Origin: Pyxidicoccus xibeiensis
GTDB lineage: Bacteria; Myxococcota; Myxococcia; Myxococcales; Myxococcaceae
Length of the DNA: 64,000 nt
Assembly (NCBI RefSeq): GCF_024198175.1
Contig: NZ_JAJVKV010000003.1
Location: 124,001 to 188,000, forward strand
Reading direction: 5' to 3'
The notes under the pieces: generated by a model
What the model saw: the letters and a program-made list of their open reading frames with translations, nothing else
Told to the model about the DNA's origin: nothing
Databases searched by the model: none
Program-made: the position numbers and the translations under genes
Part shown: in pieces, positions 31,961-40,357 of the stretch
Position numbering within the stretch: the first letter of the stretch is position 1
Layout of the letters: every line of letters starts with the position of its first letter

Positions 31961-32061
31961 CTGTAGTGCGGTGACCCCAATGTGCAGGGTGAAGCCCCCA
32001 CTCTGCAGGGGGGAGCCCCCACAGTGCAGGGTGAAGACAACAACGTGGAGTATGGAGACCC
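31961..32061. repeat. Five-unit imperfect 20/21-bp tandem repeat
   Basis: Five units of 20 or 21 bases with the core TGCAGGGTGAAGCCCCCA follow one another. On the minus strand the array lies in a frame giving heptapeptides such as VVFTLHC, GGSPLQS, GGFTLHI and GVTALQA. Copies diverge at several positions. It lies just upstream of the promoter for the 32196 lipoprotein. Confidence 0.6.
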
Positions 32062-32120
32062 CATTTCTCACATAGGACATGCGAAACGTTTTCTCATGTT
32101 TTGACGGTTAATCGCGTCTA

Positions 32121-32148
32121 TTGCAAAGCCAATCAAAGCGCGTATAGC
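32121..32148 (+). promoter_or_regulatory. Sigma70-type promoter of the propeller lipoprotein
   Basis: TTGCAA and TATAGC are separated by 16 bases in an AT-rich stretch. The predicted start is near 32155, 41 bases before ATG 32196, which has a GAGGAG ribosome site. Confidence 0.4.
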
Positions 32149-32195
32149 CTGACTGTGTTTTTCGCGGTCGGCCCCCCCAACGAGGAGCGTTTGAC

Positions 32196-33749
32196 ATGAG
32201 TCGTGGCTGGAAGTTCGACGTGGTGGTGTGGAAGGCAGCAATGATGTCTCTGGCCCTGGTGGGTTGTGGCGGCGAGGGAGTGGAAACCGCGCACGAGCCG
32301 GCGTCAGCCGAGTCCGCGCTCGCCCCAGCGGGCTGGGAGACCGTAGCGAATCAGTATCAGTACTTCACGCTGGACAAGCCTTCGACGGTCCGGTTCGGTG
32401 CGGGTGACAAGTGGCTCACCCGGGAGCTGCCGGCGGGCCGCGTGTATTGCTTCTTCAGCCCGGACCCCGCGCCTGGCCAGTTCAAGACGTGCGAGCGCAG
32501 CACGCCGACGGCCCCCCCGGCAGGCGGGCCGCTCAGCCCGGCCTGCGCCGCGTTCTACTCGCCCGACTTCGCGCTCTCCACCGCCCGCCAGGCGACCCCG
32601 GTTCCCACGTGGGCGAAGCCCGCCAAGGGCGTGGCCCTCTCGGAGCCCACGTACAAGACGTGCTTCGTGCGCGCCACCGACTACAAGGCGGACGGCGTCT
32701 CGGGTTTTGCCCGCAACGACTATTCGCGCCGCCAGGCCTTCAACGCGGACAGCACGAAGCAGCTGGTCTACGGCTACAACCTTGGGACCTGGCATGTGTA
32801 TGACGCCAACACCCGGGTGCGCCTGAAGCAGCTGTCGGGCCCTGCCTCGGACGCGGAGCCGCAGTGGCACCCGACGAATCCGGACCTCATCTACTACCTG
32901 CCCACCAATGGCGTCGGCATGAAGCTCATCGAGCTGAATGTCAAGACAGGCGACACCCGCACCGTGGGCGACTTCGGCACACGGCTGAAGGCCCGGTGGC
33001 CGACCGCGCTCTATGCCTCGACGCGGAATGAGGGCTCGCCCTCGGCGGACCGGCGCTACTGGTGCTTCATGGTCGACGACGCCAACTGGGGCAGCCTGGG
33101 CGTGTTCACCTGGGACCGCGACACCAACACCATCCTGGGCATGTACGACACCCACGGCGAGCGGCCCGACCATGTGAGCATGGCCCCCAGCGGCAAGAGC
33201 TGCGTGGTGTCCACCGATGGGGCCCTGGGCACGACGGCGTTCTCGCTGGACTTCACCAAGCAGACCCGGCTGCACCACAAGTCCGAGCACTCGGACATCG
33301 CATTGGACGTCAACGGCGACGACATCTATGTGGCTGTCGACTATCAGGGCACCGGCGGGCCCGTGTTCATGGTGAACCTGCGCACCGGCGTGCGCACGGA
33401 TCTGTTCCCGACGTACGTCGCTGGCACCGCGACGGCGCTGCACATCTCGGGCAAGGCCTTTGCCAAGCCCGGCTGGGTGGTGGTCAGCACCTATGGCGAC
33501 TACGGCGGCTCCCTGCAGTGGCTGCACCGCAAGGTGATGGCCGTGCAGCTGAAGGCCAACCCGACCATCTACACGCTGGCCCACCACCGCAGCAAAGGTA
33601 ACGTCGACGAGACCGACTACTGGCCCGAGCCGCACGCCAGCGTCAACCTCGACTTCACGCGGGTGGCGTTCAGCTCCAACTGGAACTCGAGCAACGACTT
33701 CGATGTCGACACGTACGTGGTCGAGATTCCGGCGGGCGCGGTGAAGTAG
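32196..33749 (+). CDS. Beta-propeller lipoprotein, possible lyase-like fold
   Basis: A 517-residue lipoprotein, signal peptide ending LALVGC (Cys24). Residues ~160-510 contain regularly spaced WD40/TolB-like blades: QLVYGYNLGTWHVYDANTR, AEPQWHPTNPDLIYYL, RYWCFMVDDANWG and a final HASVNLDFTRVAFSSNWN. The last motif and the general layout recall oligogalacturonate lyase-like propellers (PL22), but catalytic residues cannot be checked by eye. It carries its own promoter and terminator, so is monocistronic. Role likely at the outer surface, in binding or cleaving a polymer. Confidence 0.65.
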   Translation: MSRGWKFDVVVWKAAMMSLALVGCGGEGVETAHEPASAESALAPAGWETVANQYQYFTLDKPSTVRFGAGDKWLTRELPAGRVYCFFSPDPAPGQFKTCERSTPTAPPAGGPLSPACAAFYSPDFALSTARQATPVPTWAKPAKGVALSEPTYKTCFVRATDYKADGVSGFARNDYSRRQAFNADSTKQLVYGYNLGTWHVYDANTRVRLKQLSGPASDAEPQWHPTNPDLIYYLPTNGVGMKLIELNVKTGDTRTVGDFGTRLKARWPTALYASTRNEGSPSADRRYWCFMVDDANWGSLGVFTWDRDTNTILGMYDTHGERPDHVSMAPSGKSCVVSTDGALGTTAFSLDFTKQTRLHHKSEHSDIALDVNGDDIYVAVDYQGTGGPVFMVNLRTGVRTDLFPTYVAGTATALHISGKAFAKPGWVVVSTYGDYGGSLQWLHRKVMAVQLKANPTIYTLAHHRSKGNVDETDYWPEPHASVNLDFTRVAFSSNWNSSNDFDVDTYVVEIPAGAVK

Positions 33750-33767
33750 TCCCGCGGCGTGCTGGAA

Positions 33768-33799
33768 ACACCCGAGGGCGCCCCGGCGCCCTCGGGTGT
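33768..33799. terminator. Strong bidirectional terminator
   Basis: A perfect 15-bp inverted repeat (ACACCCGAGGGCGCC and its complement) with a 2-nt centre lies between two convergent genes. Confidence 0.75.
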
Positions 33800-33824
33800 C
33801 GTTCGTAGCGCTCTGCCGCTTCTA

Positions 33825-34595
33825 TCAGTAGAGGTAGTTCAACGCCGTGCGGTCAGAGCTGGTGAACTCGCCGTCCGTATCGGGCGACATGCAGGTGTTC
33901 ATGATGGAGCCGCCCGGCGTGGCGGTGGTCGGCGTCCCGGGAATGAGGATTCCCCCCACGCCAGGGCCCGGGGAGCCGCCGCCGCCGGGGCCGCAGCTGA
34001 TGGACGGATTGTAGGCGTCCGTGTGGAGCAGGCCGATGGTGTGGCCCAGCTCGTGGGTGATGACGTGCTCGACCACGTCAGTGCCGACGTTGTTCAGCCC
34101 GGTGCCGATGCCGATGGTGTTGTAGGGAAGTCCGCCCGAGGGAAGCCCCGACGAGACGCTGGTGCCGGCCAGGGTCTTCGCGGTGATGTTCGCGGTGCAG
34201 CCGGTGGTCGGACCGCGCGCGAAGGTAATCCTGAGCGCCAGGCTGTTGTAATTGACGATGGCCAGGTTGAGCCCCTGGCTGAGCACGGAGTAGCTGTTGA
34301 ACGAGGCCGTGGGGTTGATGCAGATCTTCGTCACGGCGGTGCTGACGAGATTGGTGCTCCTGTAGTGCTCCTGGCTCCCCTCACCACGCTGGAGCAGCTC
34401 CCGGGAGGCCTCCAGGCTCACGTGGGTGTCGCGCCCCATGTACACGGCCTCATCGACGACCGTGATGTCGCCGGCCGGAATCCCCGCCTCGATGAGGTTG
34501 GAGATGATCTCCTGGTTCTCGGCCTGCACGTCGGCACCGCAGCCGGCCAGCAACGCGCCACAGCTCACCACGAGGACTGCTGCTCTCTTGAGCAT
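33825..34595 (-). CDS. M57-type zinc metalloprotease lipoprotein, second copy
   Basis: A 256-residue paralog of the protease at 22380-23177. ATG 34595 gives signal peptide RAAVLVVSCGALLAGC (Cys19). It shares the propeptide pattern NQEIISNLIEAGIPAGDITV, the zinc site HELGHTIGLLH (HELGH 181-185), the Met-turn SIMNTC and the same C-terminus SSDRTALNYLY. The region before the Met-turn is Gly/Pro-rich (GPGGGGSPGPGVGG). Unlike the first copy it stands alone, without a serine protease partner, and its upstream sequence shows no -24/-12 element. Confidence 0.85.
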   Translation of the reverse strand: MLKRAAVLVVSCGALLAGCGADVQAENQEIISNLIEAGIPAGDITVVDEAVYMGRDTHVSLEASRELLQRGEGSQEHYRSTNLVSTAVTKICINPTASFNSYSVLSQGLNLAIVNYNSLALRITFARGPTTGCTANITAKTLAGTSVSSGLPSGGLPYNTIGIGTGLNNVGTDVVEHVITHELGHTIGLLHTDAYNPSISCGPGGGGSPGPGVGGILIPGTPTTATPGGSIMNTCMSPDTDGEFTSSDRTALNYLY

Positions 34596-34654
34596 CGGTC
34601 TTTCTCCCTCTTGTCCTGAAGCGGTTCTCCCCACGGTCCCCCCGGCTGGGATTG

Positions 34655-34671
34655 CCGGGGCGGCGCCCCGG
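34655..34671 (-). terminator. Hairpin after the pentapeptide-repeat gene
   Basis: CCGGGGC-GGC-GCCCCGG, a perfect 7-bp stem with a 3-nt loop, lies 72 bases past the minus-strand stop at 34743. It could also form in the leader of the M57 gene. Confidence 0.4.
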
Positions 34672-34742
34672 GGCTCCAGGACATCCTACCTGCCCCTCCG
34701 CTGCTTCCCACGCCGAGGTCCGCGCGGAAGCGACGGGCGACG

Positions 34743-36251
34743 CTACCCGCCTCGCAGCCGGGCGAGGACGCTGGCGACATCGGAGACCCGGTCGGACCCG
34801 TCGCCGTCGGGCGACAGGTCGGTCTCGAGGAACACCGCACCCTCGAGCGACGCGGGCTCGCCGCGCGCACCGCCGAGCTTGCACCGGAGGAAGGTCGCGC
34901 CCGAGAGGTCGCGCCCGGTCCACAGCGTGCGCCGCAAATCGCAGTCCTCGAACTTCGCGCCCGCGGTCGTCGGGTACGGCCTGTCCGTCGTCGGGGCAAA
35001 CCACGCGTCGCGGAACACGCAGCCCGCGAACACCGCGCCATCGAGGCGGGCGTTCCCGAAGCGCGCGTGCTCGAAGCTCGCTGCTGTGATGCGTGCGCCC
35101 GACCAGGTGCTGCGGTCGAAGTCGCAGTGCGGAAACGCGGTCTCCTCAATCACCGCTCCGTCGAACGTCGCGAGCCGCAGGTCGGTCTGCTTCCAGGTGC
35201 CGCGAGTGAGCTTCGCGCCCTTCAGGTCGATTGACGTCGCCGCGGCGCGGTCCATCGACACCTCCGTGAGCTCGCTGCGGCCGAAGCGCGCCGCGCCGAG
35301 GTTCGCCTGGTCGAACGTCACGCGCGCGAGCAGGGCCTCCGAGAACAGCGCACCGCCGAGCCGCAGCCCCTTGGCGTTGAAGCCTGCCACGTCCAGCCGC
35401 CCCTCCCCCGTGCGGCCCCGCCTGAGCCAGGCCTCGTGTGCGCGCAAGCTGTTGCGGTCGATGGCGCCGTGCTGGACGGGCGGAGGGTTGGCCTCACTGT
35501 CGAGCGCCCAGATTCGCGGCGCGTCCGCCGCGTAGCGCGCGAGGAGCTCGCGAATCCGCGCGACCTCGGCATCAAGCCATGCGGCCGTGTAGCGCGCGCG
35601 CCGCGCGACGCGGTCCCCGCGGGTCGCCTCGTCGAGCCGGGTATCCGGAATCACCTTCATGTTCGCCGGGACGAACTTGCGCAGCTCGAGCACGCACGTC
35701 AGCGCGTGATGGAGCTGACTCACGGTGGCCTTCCAGTCGACCGGGGCGAGCGCTTCGGGGTCCTCGCGCAGGAATGGCAGGACCCGGTCGTACTCGGCCA
35801 TGAACTGGCCGACCGAGATGAGCTGCGACGGCCGGCTGTCCCCGAGCTCGTACACCGCCGCCGCGCCCTTCAGCGGGTCGCCCTCGGTCGCCCACGCGTG
35901 GGCGCGCCGCGTACCGCACTGCGGGCACGGCCCCGTCAGCGTGGACATGGAACCGCCGCGCGTCAGCTCATACTTCGCCGGCTGCCGGCTGCCGCAACCC
36001 GGGCACGGCACGAGCGAGGCCGCGAACCGCATCTCCTGCGTCGTCCGCGCGCGCGGCGTCCGGTCGGGCTCGGCCTGCCCTGTGCGCTGGTAGTAGTCCT
36101 CGAGCGCGGCGGCATCCGTGCGTGCCTTCTGCGCTTCGGAGGCGGCGCGCTCGGCCTGCTCGGCGTCCCCGGCGGGCCGCTGCATCGCCTCGAGCAGCTC
36201 CCGGGCAAGCCGCTGGCTCTTGCGCAGGAGGTCGTCGGCGTCGTCGCTCAT
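34743..36251 (-). CDS. Pentapeptide-repeat protein with N-terminal zinc ribbon
   Basis: A 502-residue cytoplasmic protein. Residues 1-60 are a charged helical region. Four cysteines (CPGC at 83-86, CPQC at 109-112) form a zinc-ribbon-like unit. Residues ~285-490 are pentapeptide repeats of the A(D/N)LXX type, such as FNAKGLRLGGALFSEALLA, FDQANLGAARFGRSEL, IDLKGAKLTRGTW and ARFGNARLDGAVFAGC. Repeats of this kind form DNA-mimic beta-helices in Qnr/MfpA proteins. ATG 36251 overlaps the MFS stop (ATGA), so synthesis is coupled to the pump. A self-protection role is possible but inferred. Confidence 0.8.
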   Translation of the reverse strand: MSDDADDLLRKSQRLARELLEAMQRPAGDAEQAERAASEAQKARTDAAALEDYYQRTGQAEPDRTPRARTTQEMRFAASLVPCPGCGSRQPAKYELTRGGSMSTLTGPCPQCGTRRAHAWATEGDPLKGAAAVYELGDSRPSQLISVGQFMAEYDRVLPFLREDPEALAPVDWKATVSQLHHALTCVLELRKFVPANMKVIPDTRLDEATRGDRVARRARYTAAWLDAEVARIRELLARYAADAPRIWALDSEANPPPVQHGAIDRNSLRAHEAWLRRGRTGEGRLDVAGFNAKGLRLGGALFSEALLARVTFDQANLGAARFGRSELTEVSMDRAAATSIDLKGAKLTRGTWKQTDLRLATFDGAVIEETAFPHCDFDRSTWSGARITAASFEHARFGNARLDGAVFAGCVFRDAWFAPTTDRPYPTTAGAKFEDCDLRRTLWTGRDLSGATFLRCKLGGARGEPASLEGAVFLETDLSPDGDGSDRVSDVASVLARLRGG

Positions 36252-37510
36252 GGGGACCGGTCCGTGGAAGGTCTCCCTGGCTTGCGGAGCAGCAGCAGGC
36301 CGGCCACCACCACGAAGGCCAGGGCGGACAGGGCGAGCGAGAGGTGGATGTTGGTCACACTCCCCAGCAGGCCCACCGTCACGCCGCTGAAGGCCCGCAG
36401 GCCCATGGCCGACATGCTGAAGAGCCCCAGGACGCGGCCCCGGATGGCGTCCGGCGCGTTCAGCTGCACGAGGGCCTGGGTCATGCTGCTGAAGGACAGC
36501 TCGAGGAACCCGGCCAGGAACAGCACGCAGATGGCCGCCGGATACCAGCTCATGAACGAGAACGCGAAGAGCGAGCAGCCCCACAGGAACGCAAGCTTCA
36601 ACGCGGAGGCCGCCGTCGTCGTCAGCCAGGTCCCGCGCGTCTCGAGCAGGACGCCCGCGAGCAGCGCACCGGCCGCATCCGCTCCCAGCAGGAGCGTATA
36701 GGTCAGGCCGGGGTCTCCATGGCCCAGCTCATGGGCGAAGCCCGGCATCTGCGCCTGGTAGCTGTTGCCGATGAAGAAGGAGGCGGCCCCCGCCAGCACC
36801 ACCATGGACGCGACCACGGGCAGCCCGCGCACGTCACGGAGCGTCTGGACGATGTCGGCGAAGCCTCGGACGGCACGCTTGGGGCCCGTCGTGCCCTGGC
36901 GGAAGTGCCGGCCATAGGGGGCGCTCACCAGCCAGAGCAGGAGGGGCAGATAGAACAGCGTGTTGACGAAGATGCCCCGGGTCGGCCCGAGCGTCCGCAT
37001 GATGATGCTGCCCACTCCGGGGCCCACCAGGACGCCGAGGTAGCGCGCCGTCGCGTTCAGGCGCACCGCGCTGGCCAGGGAGCTCGTGCCCACGATGTCG
37101 TAGAGCAACATCTGGCTGGAGGTGCTCCAGAGGACTCCCGCGCAGCCATGGAGCGTGAGCAGCACCATCGCGTGCCACATCTGCAGGGAGTCCGTGACGA
37201 AGAAGTAGCCCCACCCGACCGACGCGGCGATGAAGAGCACCATGCCGGCCTGGATGAGGCGCCTGGAGTCGAACCGGTCATTGAGCGCGCCCACCGGCAC
37301 CGAGAACATCAGGAAGGGCAGCCAGTGAGACACCACCGCGAACCCACCCAGCGCCGGCGAGTGGAACTTCTGGAACGCCACCCAGTAGCTGATCACGTGC
37401 TCGATGTTGTCGGCCATCATCGCCAACATGAACGTGATGAGAAACGTCCGGTATCCGGGGATGCGGAGCGCGCTCGTTCCAGCAGGAGGGGCGGCCACGG
37501 TGGAGGTCAT
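36248..37510 (-). CDS. MFS transporter
   Basis: A 420-residue transporter with about twelve membrane segments. The loop 2-3 motif reads GALNDRFDSRRLIQAG. It resembles the MFS_3/enterobactin-exporter-like group (TFLITFMLAMMADNIEHVISYW at the first helix). Likely an efflux pump for a small molecule. Its stop overlaps the start of the pentapeptide-repeat gene. The upstream region is AT-rich (37560-37620), probably holding this promoter and that of the divergent esterase. Confidence 0.8.
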   Translation of the reverse strand: MTSTVAAPPAGTSALRIPGYRTFLITFMLAMMADNIEHVISYWVAFQKFHSPALGGFAVVSHWLPFLMFSVPVGALNDRFDSRRLIQAGMVLFIAASVGWGYFFVTDSLQMWHAMVLLTLHGCAGVLWSTSSQMLLYDIVGTSSLASAVRLNATARYLGVLVGPGVGSIIMRTLGPTRGIFVNTLFYLPLLLWLVSAPYGRHFRQGTTGPKRAVRGFADIVQTLRDVRGLPVVASMVVLAGAASFFIGNSYQAQMPGFAHELGHGDPGLTYTLLLGADAAGALLAGVLLETRGTWLTTTAASALKLAFLWGCSLFAFSFMSWYPAAICVLFLAGFLELSFSSMTQALVQLNAPDAIRGRVLGLFSMSAMGLRAFSGVTVGLLGSVTNIHLSLALSALAFVVVAGLLLLRKPGRPSTDRSP

Positions 37511-37686
37511 GGGTGTTCACGCACGGGCAGTGGGAGGTCCCCCTTATCTCAGGCCCTGTCCAGGACGACCAGCGTCGGCTTTTTCTCGATTTTTACGTCT
37601 GTACTGATTTACTTTTATTTCCAGTTCAAGAGGTGCTCAAGTGATGTCTTCCCATTGACCGGTGTCTTGCCGGGAGGGTGTCTGCC

Positions 37687-38595
37687 ATGAAGAGAGTCCT
37701 TGCCGCCGCTCTTGTCGTGACTGTGTCCGCATGTGGGGGTGAAGAGGGAGGTTCGTGGAACAGCGCGGAGGACAGCGCTGCCGGGGCGCTGGTGGAAACG
37801 AGCGCCAGTCTGGCCCAGCCCTCTCCCACCTTCATTCCCAGGCCCACCGGCGTCTGCCCCGAGTTCCAGGACGGGACGCTCACCTTCCGGCCGGCGGGAA
37901 TCCCGGCCCGCTCGGTGCGCATCTGGATGTCGGACGCGGCGAGGACGCTGGATGGCCCGCTCGTCTTCTACTGGCACGGCACGGGCAGCTCGCCGACCGA
38001 GGCCACCACGGGCATCGGCGCGGCGCAGATTGAAGCCATCAAGGCCCAGGGTGGAATCGTCGCGGCGCCGGCGCGCGACCCCGCCGCGGGCACCTTCCCC
38101 TGGTTCTACGTCTCGTCCACGTCACGCGACGATGACTTCCGCGTGGCCGACGAGGTCCTGGCCTGCGCCATCCAGAAGATTGGCATCAATGTGAGCCGCA
38201 TCCACAGCATGGGCATGAGCGCGGGAGGCCTGAACACCACGCAGATGAGCTACCGCCGCTCGGGCTACATCGCCAGCGTGGCGACCTACTCGGGTGGAAG
38301 GAGCTCCACGATTCCGACGCAGGACCCGACGAACAGGTTCGCCGCCATGATCTTCCACGGAGGCCCGAACGACCAGGTCGTCATCAACTTCCAGACGGTG
38401 AGCACGAACTACTACAACGACCTGAGGTCCAAGAACCAGTTCGCCATGCTGTGCAACCACGGCAGGGGGCACACCATCCCCACGGACGCGCGCGCGGCGG
38501 TCTGGCAGTTCCTCCAGGCCCATCCGTTCGGCACCGTCCCGTCGCCCTACGCGGGGGGACTGCCGAGCACCATGCCGAGCTACTGCCGGCGTTGA
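37687..38595 (+). CDS. Esterase lipoprotein (PHB-depolymerase/LpqC-like)
   Basis: A 302-residue lipoprotein with signal MKRVLAAALVVTVSAC (Cys16). ATG 37687 follows GGGAGGG at a good distance. The alpha/beta hydrolase core has VFYWHGTGSSPTEA (oxyanion region), the nucleophile elbow GMSAGGLNT with Ser178, then MIFHGGPNDQVV for the acid and NHGRGHTIP for the His. This order matches the feruloyl-esterase/poly(3-hydroxybutyrate) depolymerase group. A lipidated exported esterase would act on polymers outside the cell. It diverges from the MFS gene. Confidence 0.75.
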   Translation: MKRVLAAALVVTVSACGGEEGGSWNSAEDSAAGALVETSASLAQPSPTFIPRPTGVCPEFQDGTLTFRPAGIPARSVRIWMSDAARTLDGPLVFYWHGTGSSPTEATTGIGAAQIEAIKAQGGIVAAPARDPAAGTFPWFYVSSTSRDDDFRVADEVLACAIQKIGINVSRIHSMGMSAGGLNTTQMSYRRSGYIASVATYSGGRSSTIPTQDPTNRFAAMIFHGGPNDQVVINFQTVSTNYYNDLRSKNQFAMLCNHGRGHTIPTDARAAVWQFLQAHPFGTVPSPYAGGLPSTMPSYCRR

Positions 38596-38619
38596 GCCGC
38601 GGCCGGCTCCGGCCTTGGA

Positions 38620-38649
38620 CCGCCCTCTTCCGCGACCGGGAGAGGGCGG
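38620..38649. terminator. Terminator between esterase and HExxH protein genes
   Basis: A 12-bp stem with one mismatch (CCGCCCTCT paired with AGAGGGCGG at its core) surrounds a short loop, 24 bases after the esterase stop, in a convergent gap. Confidence 0.55.
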
Positions 38650-38812
38650 CCTTCGGGCAGCACCTGCACCGGCACGCCCACTTCGAGCCCGAGGCTCGGG
38701 ATGACGAGGACCTGCGGCGTTGCGTACTGCGTGAGCGGCGTGGGGACGAGCTGCTCGCGAAACATTGTCGCGCAAACCCGGGGCTGAGAAAGCAGTTCTC
38801 CGTGAGGACGCT

Positions 38813-40123
38813 TCAGCCCGGAGTCTTGCGCACGGTGACATCGCCCGTGCGCGCGCCCGGCGCCTGCTCCCAGCCCGGGGCCAGCTCGAGCTCCCAGCCG
38901 TCCCCGGAGAGCTTGTTGCCGTGGGTCTCCAGGGGAAGGGGCACGGTGGCGCTCTTCCACGGCTCATCCACCAGCACGCCCGCGCGCACCGTCAGGCTCC
39001 CCCACGCGTCCACGATGCGCCCGCTCGGGTACACCGTGCCCGCACCTTCGATGGGCACCAGCTCCCCGGGCTTGAACTGGATGTTCATGCGCTCGAATGG
39101 CAGCCGCAGCACCGGCCCCTCCACGAAGCGCTTGCGCAGCGTCACGAGCCGGGCCTGGGCCACGCGCTCGCGCTCGGCCTCCCGCTGCTCCAGCTCCGGC
39201 GCACCGTAGGCCTTGCCGCGACTGGCGAGCAGCTCCTCCGACGGAGGCTTCGTGTCGAGGGACAGCGCGCGGGCCAGCAGCTCGCCCAGGTCCGCCCGCG
39301 CCAGGGCCTCGCGTCGCCAGCGTGCGCCGGCCGCGTCGTCGAGGAGCAGCCCGTACGCGGGGCCGGAGGCCTGCCCGAGGGAGCGCACCAGCGTGGGCTG
39401 CTTGGGGGTCTCCGCCAGCGCGGTCTTCGCGAGCGCCAGGCGCGCGGCGGCAGTCGGGGCACCCAGCCGCACACCGGTGTACTCGGCGAGCCCCTCGTTC
39501 TGCTCGAGCGCGCGCTCCTCCTCCGTGGCCTTCGGGAAGAGGGCGCGGCGGGCCGTGCGGAAGCCGAGCGCGTCCTGCACCGCGGCGCGGCGTGTGGCTC
39601 CGCGCGACTCCAGCGCCCGCGCGAGCGCCCGCCATTCGAGCTGCAGGAGGGTCCTGCCCCGGGCCGAGTCGAGGTGCGCATTGGCCCTGTCGCCCGTGGT
39701 GAGCCCCTGGCGGCGCTGGAAGTGGTGGAAGGCCTCGTGCGCGAGCATCACGCGCAGGGCCGTCGGGTCCTCCGGCAGGGGCCAGAGCAGCTGCACCCAG
39801 AGGGTTCCCGCCCACTCCATGGCGGTGTTGGCGACCGTCACCTGTGGCGGCAGCTCGCCGGTGAAGGGCGGGCCCGGGTACCTGCCCTGCTTCGGCGCCT
39901 CGCTCGCGATGAAGCGCCGGCTCTGGTCGTCCACCACCAGCACGGGCGCGCAGAGCGAGCCGCCCCAGAGGGCGCCCGCGTCAGCGCGGCACGTGCGCTC
40001 GAGCTCCTTGAAGGCGCGGGTGGCCGCCCCGACCTCGGGCCCGGGCGCCGCCGCGTGGGCTGACGCCGTGGACGCCAGCGCCAGCGTCAGCACGAGACCT
40101 TGGACAGGACGGCGGGCAGCCAT
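38813..40123 (-). CDS. Secreted HExxH metallopeptidase-like protein
   Basis: A 436-residue protein with a clear signal peptide (VQGLVLTLALASTASAHA). Residues 129-133 are HEAFH in LAHEAFHHFQ, and NEGLAEYTG at 209-217 supplies a candidate third zinc ligand, the gluzincin pattern. The C-terminal ~110 residues are beta-rich (ERMNIQFKPGELVPIEGAGT, GSLTVRAGVLVDEPW). I cannot name a peptidase family. It diverges from the M91-like gene; the dyads at 40170-40214 lie between the two starts and could regulate both. Confidence 0.65.
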   Translation of the reverse strand: MAARRPVQGLVLTLALASTASAHAAAPGPEVGAATRAFKELERTCRADAGALWGGSLCAPVLVVDDQSRRFIASEAPKQGRYPGPPFTGELPPQVTVANTAMEWAGTLWVQLLWPLPEDPTALRVMLAHEAFHHFQRRQGLTTGDRANAHLDSARGRTLLQLEWRALARALESRGATRRAAVQDALGFRTARRALFPKATEEERALEQNEGLAEYTGVRLGAPTAAARLALAKTALAETPKQPTLVRSLGQASGPAYGLLLDDAAGARWRREALARADLGELLARALSLDTKPPSEELLASRGKAYGAPELEQREAERERVAQARLVTLRKRFVEGPVLRLPFERMNIQFKPGELVPIEGAGTVYPSGRIVDAWGSLTVRAGVLVDEPWKSATVPLPLETHGNKLSGDGWELELAPGWEQAPGARTGDVTVRKTPG

Positions 40124-40169
40124 GCGTTCTCCTTGGCGGGGGACGCGTCAGCCTCGCACAGCGCCGGGC

Positions 40170-40214
40170 GGTGACTGGTGACGCCAGTCACCAGCCGGTG
40201 AGCGCCGTCACCGG
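40170..40214. promoter_or_regulatory. Two adjacent dyads, candidate activator-binding (UAS) sites
   Basis: GGTGACTGG-TGACG-CCAGTCACC (40170-40192) and CCGGTGA-GCGCCG-TCACCGG (40195-40214) are perfect inverted repeats sharing the GGTGA/TCACC half-site. Their centres lie about 143 and 119 bases before the predicted start of the sigma54 promoter at 40298, a standard enhancer position. Confidence 0.6.
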
Positions 40215-40297
40215 GTGCACCGCCTTGGCCCACGCCAGGGTTCGTGGAACCTGTTGAAATCACAGGACCTCGGGCGGGAGGCCGGACGCGGGAGGGC

Positions 40298-40313
40298 TGG
40301 CACGAGACATGCT
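40298..40313 (+). promoter_or_regulatory. Sigma54 (-24/-12) promoter of the M91-like gene
   Basis: TGGCACG-AGAC-ATGCT matches consensus TGGCACG-N4-TTGCW at 11 of 12 fixed positions, with exact GG-N10-GC spacing. Predicted start is about 40324, leaving a 34-base leader with AGAGG before ATG 40358. Confidence 0.7.
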
Positions 40314-40357
40314 CTGATGTCAGGACGTCGCCTACCTCCTACTCCAGAGGCTCCCCC

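Noticed and set aside
31961..32061. CRISPR array
   Set aside because: Units abut without spacers and diverge from each other; no cas gene in the window.
31776..32120. Possible insertion sequence between the GH16 remnant and the next gene
   Set aside because: No transposase motif, terminal inverted repeat pair or target duplication could be found; only a short tandem array is present.
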